Below, in pieces: positions 19,916 through 33,100 of a stretch of 64,000 nt of DNA (positions are counted from its first letter, which is position 1; each line of letters starts with the position of its first letter). Below the pieces are notes generated by a model. It saw nothing but the letters and a program-made list of their open reading frames with translations, ran no database searches and had not been told where the DNA came from. A program made the position numbers and the translations under genes. Source of the stretch: Cryptomeria japonica (taxonomy: Eukaryota; Streptophyta; Pinopsida; Cupressales; Cupressaceae); assembly GCF_030272615.1 (NCBI RefSeq), contig NC_081415.1, forward strand, positions 421,626,757 to 421,690,756, given 5' to 3'.

Positions 19916-21607
19916 GCATAACACCTTTCATTTACTGGTTGGAGAGATGACCATTATGCCAGAGGATATATATAGGATATTGAGGATTCTATTTGCTGGA
20001 GATAAGGTTGATTATGATTCTACTCCACGACCGAGAATTTTGGCATTGAGACGGATATTCCATGACGAGACTATTCTTGATCGCGCTATTATGTGGGATG
20101 ATTTGATGAGCAAATATGGTGCAAAGTGCCCTCTAGCTTGTGTTTTGGCAGGTATGATTGGTTGTTTTGTGATGCCTGATAGAGGACAACAGGGGTTTTT
20201 ATGTGGTTGGGGCAGAATGCTTGAGAGGTTGTTGACTCATCAAGTGAGATTAGGGTGGGGATCATGTTTACTCACCCATATGTATCATGAGATGCATGAG
20301 ATTGTGTATCGGGAGGGGAAGAGTATGTCAGAAGGAGTGTTAGTTTTACAGATATAGGCATGGGAGTACATCCTAGTATGTAGACCTATAGTAGATGATT
20401 CGCGGGAGGCGCACCAGCCTATTGTATGTTGTTATTCGGGTTATGTTACTCAGCCCCACCTAGGTAAGAATGACTATTGGAGGAGGCAATTGGATGGTTT
20501 GATTGCTGAAGTATGGAGACCGTATAGGGGTCTAGAGTTATGGGATGATTGGAGAGCACAAAGGAAGGACATTTTTATGACTCAACCTCTCATTGGCAGA
20601 TTGGTGTCTATTATTGAGTGATTTGTATTATCTAGGGTGATGAGATAGTATGGGAGACCGTTGAGTATATCCTAGGAGTTCACAACCTATGCTCGATATG
20701 GAGAGGAAGAGAGACGAGGATGGGCATCAAGATTGTCATATGCGCTGAGCATGCAAGAGTTAGCAGGTTTATAGTTGCAGAGATGGGATTATCTAAAGGA
20801 TGTAGCAAACGTGGGGACATTGCCCCAGTATAGAGATTAGTTTCAGAGACATCCTTTTCCTCGGTTTATAGATCCAAGAGAGCATGTGCCTCTTATAGAG
20901 GAGATTTAGGAGGATGCACCAACACAGGCACAAGTACCAGGTCAGGTACAGGGATGAGGGCAAGTACAGGGACAGAGATTGGACATACCTAGATGGGCAG
21001 GAGGTGATCCTGGTGCTAGTAGTAGCAAGGAAGCAGTGGGAGGTTGATAGTGATAGAGAGGGGAGGGTGGATCTTTAGGAGTTGTTGGGGTTGAGGCTGG
21101 CAGTTCTAGGGAAGAAGGGGTTGGAGGTGAGGAGGATAGAGCAAATCCTAGGCAGGTTAGGCAACGAAGAGATGAACAGGGTGGTGGAGAGGGGAATGTT
21201 AGCAGAGAGAAAGCAGTACCAAACGTAGTACGGTCTTTGAGATCAAGGTTGATAGGTTTGCAATCACAGTTGACACTAGCACAAACGCAACTAGCAGAGC
21301 GAGACCGACAGCTTGTTGAGATCAGATTTGAGCACGATCGAGAGCTTGCAGAGGTGAGAGAAGAGTGAGATCGATAGCTTGCAGAGGTTAGAGCAAAGTG
21401 TGATGCTCTTCAGCGAGAGATTTTGCATCAGAAAAGTCATGCATCTTATTACGTTGCGGCTTATAGTGTAGTGGTCCCAGTAGCGCAGTAGGTTGTTATG
21501 TATTCTCAATATATGGCTCAATCTGAGGGAGCTAGGGAACCCAGACAAGATGTCGGTCAGCAGGCACCACCTCCTCCACCTGGAGATGAGGGAGAGGCAG
21601 AGAGCTA
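19916..21607 (+). pseudogene. Plant mobile domain protein, main part (element A)
   Basis: The frame resumes from 11899 with FHLLVGEMTIMPEDIYRIL, the most conserved PMD segment, then LALRRIF, GWGRMLERLL and later a Gln/Gly-rich linker and a coiled-coil-like region (LAQTQLAERDRQLVEI, about 21260-21410). The frame stays mostly in one register to about 21600 but has many stops: TAG at 20355-20357 (after VLQI), and further TAG/TGA near 20620-21030, mostly where Trp or Gln codons fit. That pattern suits C-to-T decay of methylated DNA. With exon 1 the gene would have encoded roughly 640 residues. It is now a pseudogene. Confidence 0.83.
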
Positions 21608-24600
21608 GATTTGTTATATCTCCTAGATTTTGTTATACACCCCATTTTTGTAGCTTATACGATTCTTGCTCCAATGAGACATTGTATTTGACAGTTGATA
21701 TCATTTGTACTCTTAGACGCTGAGATTATGACGAGATATACGAGCTCTTGATTTGATTTCATCGTACTTGTGTTGATTAATTATGAGATGTCTTTTTATA
21801 TGCTTTATTCTACATGTATGCATATCTGTTTAGTATGGATGTATGTAATGGAGATGAATATGGATGTTGTTTTTTGTTTCTTTTTATTCATATACAAATA
21901 AATGATGAAATGAGTAACTAGTGATGCAAATGTTTATTTTTCATGCAATAATATGAATGCAAATAAATATATAATGAAATGTATGGATCTATATAAGATG
22001 ATCATGTATGCATATAACATCTCAATACACAAGTACTCGATCAGAGAAACGATAATGGAAAAGAGACCACTTAGCTGAAAAATGACAATTGCTTCAGACT
22101 CACATTCAAAAGATAAAGAGATCATTGTTATCATGCCGAAATCACTCGAAATGCATAAAATTTAGAATGAATGCAACTTAAACTTAGTCACTGGATTTGA
22201 TATGCTTAATTTTCATCACTGAGTTTTTTACAAATGCAACAAGCGTAATAGAGTTCCTTTCTTTTCATATGCAATATTAATTATCTTGTCTGCAATGACC
22301 CTTTTATCGTTCATATCCTTGGACAAATTACGCATGCATCCGGATTACACATTAAAGAAATTGCCTCAAACAGACAAAGAAATGACTCCAACCTCCCTAT
22401 AGCATACAAATAAGAAGAGTTGACGTATGTGTGGTGATTTCACCTTGATGTGAAGGCACTTATCACAAACACCCAGCTGATTAGATGTTTCCAAATCATC
22501 GGAATCATTCCTACAAGCAAAAAACAAAGAAAAGTATTTTGCCCCCAATCCTTTCTCCTCTTAGTTAAGATAGACTTCCTCGAGTTACTCAGAGGGAATA
22601 ATAACTAAAAATCAATTGAAAAGACAGCACACAAAGAAAATTTCAATCATATCTCAAACAATTTAATGATTGTTTTCAGTAGTCTTGTTTTGCTTGTTTA
22701 CTCAGTAATAAAACTCTTCAGTAGTTTGGAGACAGGTGACCGACTCAAAGCGGATGACCTGATACTACCGACAGAAAGCTGACTTGGTTGATATTGCTTA
22801 GGACACGTAAATTGATCAGTCGATTACCCTAAGACTAGGACATTGATCGGTTTCAAGCCATGAGGGTTCCAAAAGAACTAGGATGTCACAAAAGTGACTA
22901 AAAGATATGTACAAGCGAAAGCAAAGATGCAGGACTTCAGTACAAGAGATAAGACTAACCTAGACAAAATCCAGCAGCCATATTGATCTATGGCATTGTT
23001 TTGATTTGATCATTGATAGGAATGTCTGGTTTCAAAGAGTAAGTACCCCGTATAAGACCGATCTATCTGGTTTCGAGTGTACCCTTCCTTATATAAGACA
23101 TGTTGATGTTTGATGGAGTTTGACAGATTGATTAACAATACATGCGATAAGTGTGATTGCAGACTTTGAGAGTTTGTCTGTGATTGATTTGGTTTGAAGG
23201 ATAGTCTATGCTTTCTCGCTTTAATTTTTCAGTTTTTTATTTTGCGAGTTTTTTATTTTTAGGATTTTGTTCAAGACATTTTATGATTTTTAGAAGTTTG
23301 TTCAACTATGCCCCCAATATGCAGACCTATATGACATGATGATCTGCAGAATGCATGTGGAGACAATGAATTCTTGATATGACCTATGTTAATGCAATTT
23401 GCATGATGAAGATGCATTTCCTATTCGAACAAGGATGATCGTGTTTGTTCATTATTTTGTTATACACCAATTGAATTGGAGGTACAAAACATTTCATAGA
23501 TAAGCGGTCAATCGATCCTTAAGGTCCCTTGGAACATCCAAATTAACACGATTTACAAATGGAGACGCAGAAAACTTCCCCATAGATTCTTGAAACTTTG
23601 ATCTTCTTTTGCCCATGTGAGTGCAAATGAGTTAATTCCTGCTCTTGTGTTCACTAAATATCCTTAGCATCCTATATGACTAGCTAGGTGGATTATTCTA
23701 ACTTCAAAAGCATCCCGAATAGAGCCTCACTACCAGCAAGCTTTAAGAGCTCCGACGAGGTTATAGACTGTAATTTCTCAAATATTGCTCCATTGCCAGC
23801 AAGCGTTCATAGCCCTGATGGAGTTATGCGCATGTTCCCATAATCAAGGTTTTTTGTCGTATCTGCATGCGTGATATTTCAGTTATATATCATTGCTCTT
23901 TTGCCTTGAGATGAATATTTGACATAACACTTTTCTTTTTTTATTTCTTGTCTTGACTTGTAAGTAATGAAACCTACTTGGGTGTGACAATTACAGCGGC
24001 GCTGCAGTAGAATTTTTAGACTCTTTCACCAGTCATATGATCAACTAGGTGTCTAGAATGAATTAGAGATTTTGTTGATGTGTTTTAGATATAGCAATTG
24101 ATAGATTTTGGGCTAGCAAGTCCCAAATAGTGAAATCACTACCCAACTATAAGTAAAGCGTCGTCACAGGGTAATGTTGAAAATGAATGACCTTAGGACC
24201 TCGAAGACTTCATGTTCGAATATCTAAGAAAGGAGACAACCCTTGTTTATCTTGAATGCAAACAAATGATAAACGTGGACAATTGCCTTGTTTTATTAAT
24301 GTTGCTATATGCAAATGCAGAAATTTTGCAAATGTGATGCATTTAAAAAACTATATTTGATGCAGTGCTTTGAATAAAATGATATGCAATGCATAAGCAA
24401 AACCTAAACTAACCCAGCCCTTAGATATAGTATCATTTAAGGTGCATGTTATTCCTAGGGTCAAGGATTTTTGTGTAGGTAGTTCACTAGTCCAGCATAC
24501 AGATGTCTTTCCAAGAAGGACTCAGCTAAGTGTACATGTCCATCATCTCCAATGTTGATTTCCTTAGTTTTTGGATTTGGTGATGAAACTAGGGTAAAAT

Positions 24601-24951
24601 CTTATGCAAAGGATTGGATAAGCAGTATGGGAAGATGAAAAAGAGGTGTTGGATAATGGATCGGATATTGAAAGTTTGGTGCATGAGCGAATGGAAACGT
24701 TTGCGAGATCACCATTGGCACACATCTTGAGGGATGGTGGATAATGGAGGAAAAGTGGATCTCAAATTTTGAGATTTGGATGGAGGAACAACCAGGGATT
24801 TTGGGACATAAGGATCCAAAATGGATGAAAGAGGTGATGGAGAAATAGATTTGGAAGGTTTGGATGGAGGAACAACAATCTTGGCTGTTGATTTGGATTT
24901 TTCTTTAGATTGGTGTGCTTCAAGGAGACGCTTAGGGATCCATGTGGTTTT
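21608..24951. other. Noncoding interior of element A
   Basis: No RT, RNase H or integrase motif is visible in any frame, although in a Tat-type element pol should lie between gag and the antisense gene. Short minus-strand ORFs are AT-rich and structureless. Scattered TCTGGTTTCGAG/CGTATAAGACC phrases near 23030-23090 resemble the repeats at 26439-26590. Confidence 0.55.
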
Positions 24952-26349
24952 TTATTTTTCATGCTTTTTTAGTTTCTTGGAACGTATTGTGTCTACAAGT
25001 TCCTTAGGAACCCATATATATTTTGATTTTGCTTTCTTTTGCTCAGTGAGACTTTGTGTCCTTCTAGATGGATGGAAGGTATACGAAGATGTACGCCTTT
25101 GTTGATCTTGCACAAGGGATGGAGGAATATAGGGTCCTAAAATGGATGGAAGAGATGAAGGGGAAGGCATGTATTTGGATTTTGATTTAATAGGGATACC
25201 AACATCTTGAGGAATGTCATTGAGGCCATGACCTGTAATATTTTCTTTAATATGGAGAGGTTCTTGCTTGTGAAGGTCTACCCCTTTGCGTTTATAAATA
25301 TTTTGACTTGTAGGATCATGAGAGGGCTTTGTAGGCATGATGGATCCTTGAGGTGAACGTGGAGGATTATGACAAGGAGATGAAGGTATACTTTGATCTT
25401 CACGTGGAAGGGGACCATTGAATAGAGTAGGAAGGGTGTTTGACTCTTCATTTTGAATAGGATCGTTTGAAAAGGTGGAAGAGGCATCATGATCTTGTTT
25501 AGGAAGGATGCTTTGCTCTTGAGATGGAAGGGGGTCATCTTGGAAGAAATGAAAAGGTATAAGGGGATCATCATGGGATTCCAGTGAGATAGGATCTTTT
25601 TCAACCATTGGATGCGATGGCCTTTGAGATAGCCCTTGAGGATCAACATGAAAAGTTTCATCATTAGGTTCATTATTTGAGGGATATGATATGGATTGTT
25701 TTTGAGAAGCCTTAGGAGATGGAGGCATCATGGAAGAGATGGAGGCGACATGTGGGCCATTGCTAGACAGAGGTTCATCATTTTGATCATGCTTGGTAAT
25801 GACATCTGGTTTCTCCTTAGGTGAATCATTATGATCTTCAATTTCAATAACATCATCATCAAGGAGGTCTTGAATTTTATGTTTTAATTTCATGCACATT
25901 GAAGTCTTATATTTTATATTCCTATGATATGCATAGTAATTACTCAAAATTTCACATCCCCATGTGGTCTTTTTAGGCAATATGATAAGATTATGCTTAA
26001 GAGGCTCTTCCAAAGCTGACTCAATAGATTGCCCCAAAGGTGTAAACTGTCTATCTAGGGGATAGATGTCTTTTTGTCTTGGTGAAGATGTCTTGTGATC
26101 TTGTATGAGATTTGGCTTTTGATTTTCAATTACTTTCTGTTCCACCTTATATAATTGTTTTAGCATTTCTGGAAGTCTGGTGTTCTTGATATCATGAAAT
26201 TTTATCTCAAGAGGTGTCATTAAATCTTTTTGTTGGGCTTGAATGTCATATATTTCTCTCTTGAGATCTTGAATTTGTTGGGCCAAGGTAGCCATGGGCT
26301 TCTTACTTTTGTCAGAATTTTTAGAAGAGCTTCTGGTTTGGACAGGCAT
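24952..26349 (-). CDS. Gag-like protein of element A (465 aa)
   Basis: This intact minus-strand ORF starts MPVQTRSSSK, the typical beginning of Gypsy-type gag/pol proteins. A coiled-coil-like stretch covers residues 20-75. Residues 132-152 form a degenerate metal-binding pattern (C132, H142, C152) followed by LKHKIQDLL, a block found near the end of Tat-type gag. The rest is a long acidic, Pro/Ser/His-rich low-complexity region with repeated DDP and SIP phrases, then two similar KSKY segments (about residues 398 and 446). No protease motif is visible. It could be a shortened gag kept open for packaging, or chance survival. No neighbouring pol exists. Confidence 0.65.
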   Translation of the reverse strand: MPVQTRSSSKNSDKSKKPMATLAQQIQDLKREIYDIQAQQKDLMTPLEIKFHDIKNTRLPEMLKQLYKVEQKVIENQKPNLIQDHKTSSPRQKDIYPLDRQFTPLGQSIESALEEPLKHNLIILPKKTTWGCEILSNYYAYHRNIKYKTSMCMKLKHKIQDLLDDDVIEIEDHNDSPKEKPDVITKHDQNDEPLSSNGPHVASISSMMPPSPKASQKQSISYPSNNEPNDETFHVDPQGLSQRPSHPMVEKDPISLESHDDPLIPFHFFQDDPLPSQEQSILPKQDHDASSTFSNDPIQNEESNTLPTLFNGPLPREDQSIPSSPCHNPPRSPQGSIMPTKPSHDPTSQNIYKRKGVDLHKQEPLHIKENITGHGLNDIPQDVGIPIKSKSKYMPSPSSLPSILGPYIPPSLVQDQQRRTSSYTFHPSRRTQSLTEQKKAKSKYIWVPKELVDTIRSKKLKKHEK

Positions 26350-28511
26350 TTACAACTGACGGGACCGAGAGCTAGATGTGATGCAGAAGTCAAGATCAAA
26401 TTGAAGCTAGTTATTCGTTTGACGTAGTGATTGAGGAAAGTGACTAAGACTCAGTCTGGTTTCAGGAACGATCTATCATGTATAAGACGTGATCTAAGTA
26501 ACTTAGTTTGATTTGAGAGAAGTGACTAAGACTCAGTCTGGTTTCAGGAATGATCTATCCTGTATAAGACGTGATCTAAGTAACTTAAGTTTGATAAGTA
26601 GTTGATTGAACTAGCTAAAAGATGATCGACAAAATCGTGCAACACAATGGCAGGGGTACACTATCAAGATTGTTTATGCTCATAATTATGATGACCATAT
26701 ATACGGTCGCTGTAGACCGATTAGGCAAGTATAAAAATTCTAGAAAAGTGTGCAGACAGACAAGTTTCTGGACTGAAAAAATTAGAAATTCATACGATAG
26801 AGTATTTAGATCCAGACGATAATTTAATAGTTCCCAGACGACACAGGCAGTTTCTCGTACAAGTTGTTGCCTAAACTCGCACGACAGTTTAGTGCTCTAC
26901 AGACAACAATCTGATGAGGATGATGATTATTTGTACGATAGTAGACTAAAGGCCAGACGACAATTCTCTAGTAACAAAACGACAATTTTGTAAACCCGGA
27001 CGATAATTATGACAGGACCAGACGATAAACTGACATGACCAATTAAAACTCGTATGACAAAACGTATATAGCCAAACGATAATTCAGTAAACTCGTACGA
27101 CAATGAACTGGATAGAGACGAGATTCTGAAACAGACAGTTTTGATGACTGACAGAGACTAGATTTTGAGTAGGACAAAGTTTTGATGACTGACAGAGACT
27201 AGTTTTTTACTAAGACAGAGTTTTGATGACTTACAGAGACTAGTTTTTCTTTTACACAGACAGGGTTTTGATGAGTAAGTTGTTGATTGTTTTCTCCAAT
27301 TTCAGTATTTCAATTTCAGTTTCAGTTTCAGGGATGAAAACACAGCAAACATGTAAGATGTATAATGACTTCAAGGATAGCACGTTAACCCTACGGAAGT
27401 TGGCTTAGAGAAGAAAACCTTTGCTTGCATACTCAAGTACACACCCAATAGCTAATCAGAATATGATCGTTGAGTCTCACGCAATGGATTCTCAACGTCG
27501 TATTAGCCAACTCCAAACGCTAATGGGGGCACAAAATGGCAAGTATCTTGGGAGAGTTACTATCTCTTGCACAAAGATTATCCCCCTTTCGGAGGTGAAC
27601 CGGGTAGCCTCTATCTTATAGTTCTTAGTCAGGAATTTCGTTCAAAAATACCCCTTGAAGTCACGCAAGCATGATTGAGGCCTATAGCCTGACAAGGTAT
27701 CGAAACAAGATGTAGTCACGTAAACATGATTGAGACCGCGAGGGCCTACAAAATGTTCAATATGAGAGATCTCAAAGAGAAAACTCAAATAATCTCGTCC
27801 TCTGAGACTTTAATCACTAGAGGCCTATTTATTATAGTGGGTTGGAATGCTCAGGTCCAATTGTACTCACTTGGGTCATTCTCACAGGGTGATTACTTTT
27901 TCCCACTGTCACAGACCCACTAAAGGTACACAAATATCAAATTTAGAAAAAGCTTTGAGGGTCTAGATTTCTGATTGTCTGTGCAGACAAGAGCATACTC
28001 TCCTACCTCTTAGATTTTTCTTAAAACACAAAAGATAGATTTGTTCATTAACCAAATAGCAATTTAAGTGCCTAAAAAATGAATTTAAAGAATACACGAA
28101 GCTCACTTGAATCTCCTCAGGCAACCTGCAAAAACAATGAATCAATAGTAATATTGTTTTTGTGCGACAGGCGTGTTCTTCGACAGGCATTCTGCAAAAA
28201 CTGGTTAGGCTGTCAAAATCTCTCAGGCAGACAGACGACAAGCCAGGGTCAGCATTAGTACCATAAAAATTCAACAACAAAAAATCCTAACAAATGCAAT
28301 ATGTTTTAATACCAAAATCCAGAATACCGTATGAGTATTCTTATTGAATCGTACGATAATTCGCGACGGACCATATGATACCTGCAGTTTGTTGTTCAGG
28401 CCTCTGTGAAAACTCGTATGAGTTTTTGCAGAAACTGTACGGAAAAAATCTGAAAAATAGATCTGAAAAATAAAAGTAAGCTAATTTGCGAGACTGAAAG
28501 ATGTAGTCTTT
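26350..28511 (-). other. Untranslated leader of element A with repeat arrays
   Basis: The 2.1 kb between PBS and gag has no convincing ORF. It holds a duplicated phrase of about 80 bp (GACTAAGACTCAGTCTGG at about 26442 and 26523), three to four copies of GACTGACAGAGACTAG-like units at 27140-27260, and a dozen degenerate CTCGTACGACA/CAGACGATAA motifs at 26780-27115 and 28325-28450. Confidence 0.6.
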
Positions 28512-28530
28512 GCCCCCACAGTGGGCGCCA
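28512..28530 (-). promoter_or_regulatory. Primer-binding site of element A
   Basis: On the minus strand this reads TGGCGCCCACTGTGGGGGC, four bases from the LTR end. It is of the TGGCGCC type common in plant Gypsy elements and fixes the element on the minus strand. Confidence 0.8.
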
Positions 28531-28534
28531 AAAA

Positions 28535-29765
28535 TGTGTGTGTGAAAAGTGGATAAAATCTACAAGTTGTAAGGCACATCACTTCAATTAAGTCATTGTG
28601 TTCATGGTTAGACAGATATAATCATGAATATAAAAACCATAACAAATTGACCTATTACCTTCTAAAAGATGTGAGTATAGACTTGCTCTCAAATTTGTAT
28701 AAGTAATACCAGTGACTAGACTACACCAAGACGAAGGATTTAATCTATATGAGCACAAAAATAAGCTAAATGTATGCAAGATTAAGCTAGATAAGCTAGA
28801 TGAATGAATATTAGGCTAGATATGCAAGATTAAGCTAGATAAATGAAAGCACTAACGATTAAACTAAATATGCAAATAGCTAAAATAAGATGCAATAATC
28901 TCAAAGCACAATATCTTCAATGACTCCAGAGAAAAAACTGGACAATAACAATAAATCTCCATGGTGTTTTGAATGAGAGATGAAAGTTGAATTTATAGAC
29001 TCAAAAGAGAGACCAACGGTCAAGATCGATTAACAATGAGCGGTTGAGATTCCTCAAGAAAAAGCACAATTAAAAATAATTGAGAGATCAGATTCAATTA
29101 ATCTTGAGATAGATTTCAATTATAGCTTGATTGAATGCATTCAGATTATAAGTCGGAGTCTACATTGGAGATAAATTTAGTTGATTCCATGCACTTGAGA
29201 TAAAAATAGGTGATTCCATGCACTTTTCTTTAATTTGCTCAAGGTTTTTATTTAGAAAAAAGCCTTTTCAATGCAACTAAACCTCTTTCTTCAAAAGCTT
29301 TGAGTTTTAATTTTAGAGAAAATGATTAATTCAATTTAATTGCTTTTCTGATTTCTCAAGTTATCTCAATTTTTAGAAAAAGAAATATCTTAAGTTTGAT
29401 TTCTTCTTTCAATTTAATTATTTTCTTTTGTAGATTAATTCCTCTTTTTGTAAATTAATTTATTTTTTTATGATTAATTCCTTCTTGTTTTATGATTAAA
29501 TGGCAAATTTATTTATTAATTAAATATGCTAGGATATTTAATTAAATAAATAAGATAATTGATCAAAATTATTTACTTGGAATGATTTAATTAATTAAAT
29601 AAATATTTAATTAATATAGAGTGATTTATTTGCCATGTAACATTAATGATTGAAGAATTAATTAATTAGGTGCTCAAGGTTGATTAATTGCCTTTGGTTA
29701 GGACTTTGGTGATATTGTCGAGATTAGGGGCCCATGGTTTAGGTGACCATTTATATGGTATTACA
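28535..29765 (-). repeat. 5' LTR of element A (about 1.23 kb)
   Basis: It starts TGTAATACC on the minus strand at 29765 and ends in a CA run beside the PBS. It contains ATTTATTAATTAAATATGC-like AT-rich palindromic parts shared with the left LTR. The minus-strand flank ATACT at 29766-29770 is the target duplication. Confidence 0.85.
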
Positions 29766-29770
29766 ATACT

Positions 29771-30163
29771 TTGATCAACCATGGAATGTTTAGGTCTGAA
29801 ACCTGTTTGCCCTTTAGCATGTTTATCTATTTCTTCCACCCACTTGTTGATTCTATTTTCTATCATACTACCAAACAACTTTGCAAACAAAGGCTTTATC
29901 ATAATGGCTCTATAATTGGAGGGGTTATTGACATCACCACTCTTGAAAAGAGATGTTGTTAAGCTAGTTGTCCAATCCATAGGGAACCCATGTTGAATGA
30001 TGCTATTGAAAAAAATTGTAATGTGAGGTGCAAGAGTTTTCATACCCTTGTTTAGATACTTTGCTTGAAGTTCAAATAAGTCTTTTTCTTTTCCAACACC
30101 CAACTTCTTAATACCCATCCTAATCTCTTGCACAATGAAAAGCTTTGTGGCAATGTTGACCAA
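29771..30163 (-). pseudogene. LINE ORF2: first part of the RT domain
   Basis: The minus-strand frame shows SLFKSGDVNNPSNYRAIMI, PLFAKLFGSMIENRIN and GQTGFRPKHSMVDQSI, conserved RT blocks of plant LINE elements. It ends at the element A insertion. The next residues expected (ALRHIIEKVREQ) occur at 9736 across the element. It is therefore the N-terminal half of the LINE at 8210-9736. Confidence 0.87.
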
Positions 30164-33100
30164 AGGAGGTCAAATCCTTATTTTGATATTTCACCTCAGG
30201 TATAAATTAAATAGATTTGTGTATATATGTGTTTACAACCTTAGCCTAAGTGTATCTAAGACTAAGAGTATAAAATAAAATATACTGCAATGTAAATAAT
30301 TATTAAATTTGTTAAATCTATGTAAAAAAATTAAATAGGAAACAAAATCATTAATATTTTCGAGAGAGAAAAGACAATCAATATTTATGTATTAGGTTTT
30401 TTATTTTTACATCGATAAGATATTAAATATTATTAAAAATATATAAATAAAGATTGTTGTCCTCAAGAAAAGGAGATTAATCAAGAGGAAAATCTCAGGT
30501 TAAGTGAGGAAAGGGTGAATCTCCTTTGTGTTTTCAAATATTAGGAAAGAGATGCCAAGTTAAAGAGGGGACTAGAAGTAAGAAAGAACTAAGCTTTTGC
30601 TTAAAATAAAATTAAAAAATAAACATTGTTGCTTAAAAAAAAAAGAGCAACAATAGAAAAATAATGAATTTATAAAGAAGAAAAACAGAAATAGAACAAC
30701 AAAGAAGAAATTTTCAAATGACATTATGGAGGCCAAGAAGAGCCTTAACCCAAAAAAAAATAAGTTTAATGAAATGTTGTTAGGAGACTAGAATTCCTTA
30801 TAAAATCCAAATAAACAAAATGAACAATGAGATTCTAACAAATATGTGAATGGAATGAGAGATTTCATGTTTGTAATGAAAACACAAATAATGTTTTTGG
30901 AAGCACAATAGAAATAGAACAACTAGAGAAGGAAAAATCTTAAAGAGATGAGAGAAAATGTTTATGAGAATTGTGAGCTTATATAATGGTTCCAAAGGAA
31001 TCTATTTTTTAATGAAATGATAGTTGTTAGCAAAGTTCTTTGGATTAGGGTTTTAGACATCAAAAAGAATATATATATATAAACACTAACACAATCACAT
31101 CTATTTCCAAATACATATATAAAGATGAACTTAAGACAATTGATGTTAAATCTGAATAGCTCAATAAAGAGAAAAATATTAGACAACTAATTAGATGTCA
31201 TTAATGAATATTACATTAACAAATACTAAAATGAGCACAATATGTAGTGTGGAAATTATAAAATATGCAATTTCTAAATACTAAAATGAGCACAATATGT
31301 AGTGTGAAAATTATAAAATATGCAATTTCTAACAATATATTTTAAAAAAGTCAGCTAAACCTTTTTAAAAAGAAGATAACATTTTTTAATCTAAAGTTGA
31401 AGACCAAAATCAAATAAATTTACTCACTAAAATGAACACTATATGTAACCTAGAAGTTACAAAATATGTAATTTTTAATAATATATTTTAAAATACCAAC
31501 TAAAACTTTTTAAGAGGAAGAAAATATTTTGAATCTAAAGTTGAAGACTAAAAACCAATAAACATACATGTCAAGAGAGTGAGCCCCACAAATACCACCG
31601 AAAATAACCAAAAACATTAAGTAGCTCTAAAAACACATACCAACATGTTGAATAGTATGGTGATATGAGTTATGGTTCTGAATATATAATAGGATGGCAT
31701 ACTTGGTTAAAGAGCTATTGATGATATTAGTTGTAGTTCAATATTTATTTAAATTTTAATGTTATATTTTTTCAAAGGTAGATTATTTGAAATATTTTGC
31801 AATCGATTGGAATTCATAGCTTAAATTACAATATTCAAATAATTATTTCTTTTAAACTAATATTCATATTAAAGATTGAGGGTTATCTATTCTAGTAAAG
31901 TTATTTGACACATGCTTTCAACCTCATCCTTTAAAAACATCACAAATTTTGATATTTAACAAGATAACAAAACTTAGACTCGTTTAAGTAGTTCAACTTC
32001 ACCAATAAATAAAAACCACTTTACATTAATATTATTTTCACCATTTTGCAATTATAATCTTAAACATTATTAAACCAATATTATTGTGGTGAATATGCTT
32101 AACATTCAGTGATATTATATTTTAATTTGAGAAAGGTGATCTGCTGCTAATACATTTATATTTATGCCTCGTCTTCTCAAATGAAATAACTCTTACGTTA
32201 GATCCTGATACAGTGGGAAAGGAACAAGTGCGTGTATTGTTGTTTGACATAATCACTATTATGCCATGAGTATACAATATTTGATTAACAAGCAGCTGAT
32301 CATATCACATGGAATTCAAATTTTGTTAGTTAATATATTTTCTTTTTGTTGCTGTCCCTGTTTGGTTTTATTGCATTACAAAAATAATATTGCTGTGGTA
32401 AGCATCATTAACAATCCTTGGTACCATATTTTGATTCAAGAAAAACAACCTGCTACTGATTCATTTATATTTGTGCTCTGATATCTTAAATTTGATTATT
32501 CTACATTTTACGCAAGAATTTATTCTTTGGCTGCATACAATAGGTGAGCGATTAGGAAATGACACACAGGCAATCACTGGTTCTATTCTCTTCAAGTTAA
32601 CAAAACAGTGAGCCTTAACAATTTGCCTCCTTATCCTTCAAGAGATCCGTTCAAAATCTAGTAATCTATAGAAGCCTTGCGTAAAGAAAGTAACAAAATA
32701 TCAGTGTGCATGAGTTTGCCTGAAACAGAAAATCAAGGTAAGGTTCCAGCTAAGTATTGTTTGTAACTGCACATCATGGATATTCAGTCATCTATAACTT
32801 AAAACTTCAACTCGGTTTGATCTTGGGATGCAATGTAGAACACAAGATTGTGCATAATATGCAACCATACAAAATAGTGAAGATGAAAACTCGTTGCAGT
32901 TCGCAACAAAGAAATCATGTTAATTTGAACTCTTGTTCCGTATGTTACAACAGCATAGATGCAGAATAAGTAAATTGTGAACATAAACTTTTGAACAATG
33001 CAGACTTGGGCCGTAGAATTGACATTCCACCATCATAGTGGAATTACCCACTGTATGTTTATATGCATCTGGATGAGAAAACTTTACCTGGTGCACAATT

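Larger units (their letters stand above)
9744..29765 (-). mobile_element. Element A: 20-kb non-autonomous Gypsy-like LTR element with antisense PMD gene
   Basis: LTR-like repeats lie at 9744-10033 and 28535-29765. The same short sequence ATACT(T) flanks both ends (9737-9742, 29766-29771), and the outer sequences join into one LINE RT frame, so the boundaries are well supported. A PBS-like site beside the right LTR and a polypurine tract beside the left one put the element on the minus strand. Inside are a gag-like ORF, long noncoding stretches and an antisense PMD gene split by a CACTA transposon. I found no RT, RNase H or integrase motif, so it would need proteins from a relative. Without the CACTA it would be about 12 kb. 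Confidence 0.87.

Noticed and set aside
21608-24951. A hidden pol region of element A
   Set aside because: No RT, RNase H or integrase block could be read in any frame. A profile search could still find weak remnants.
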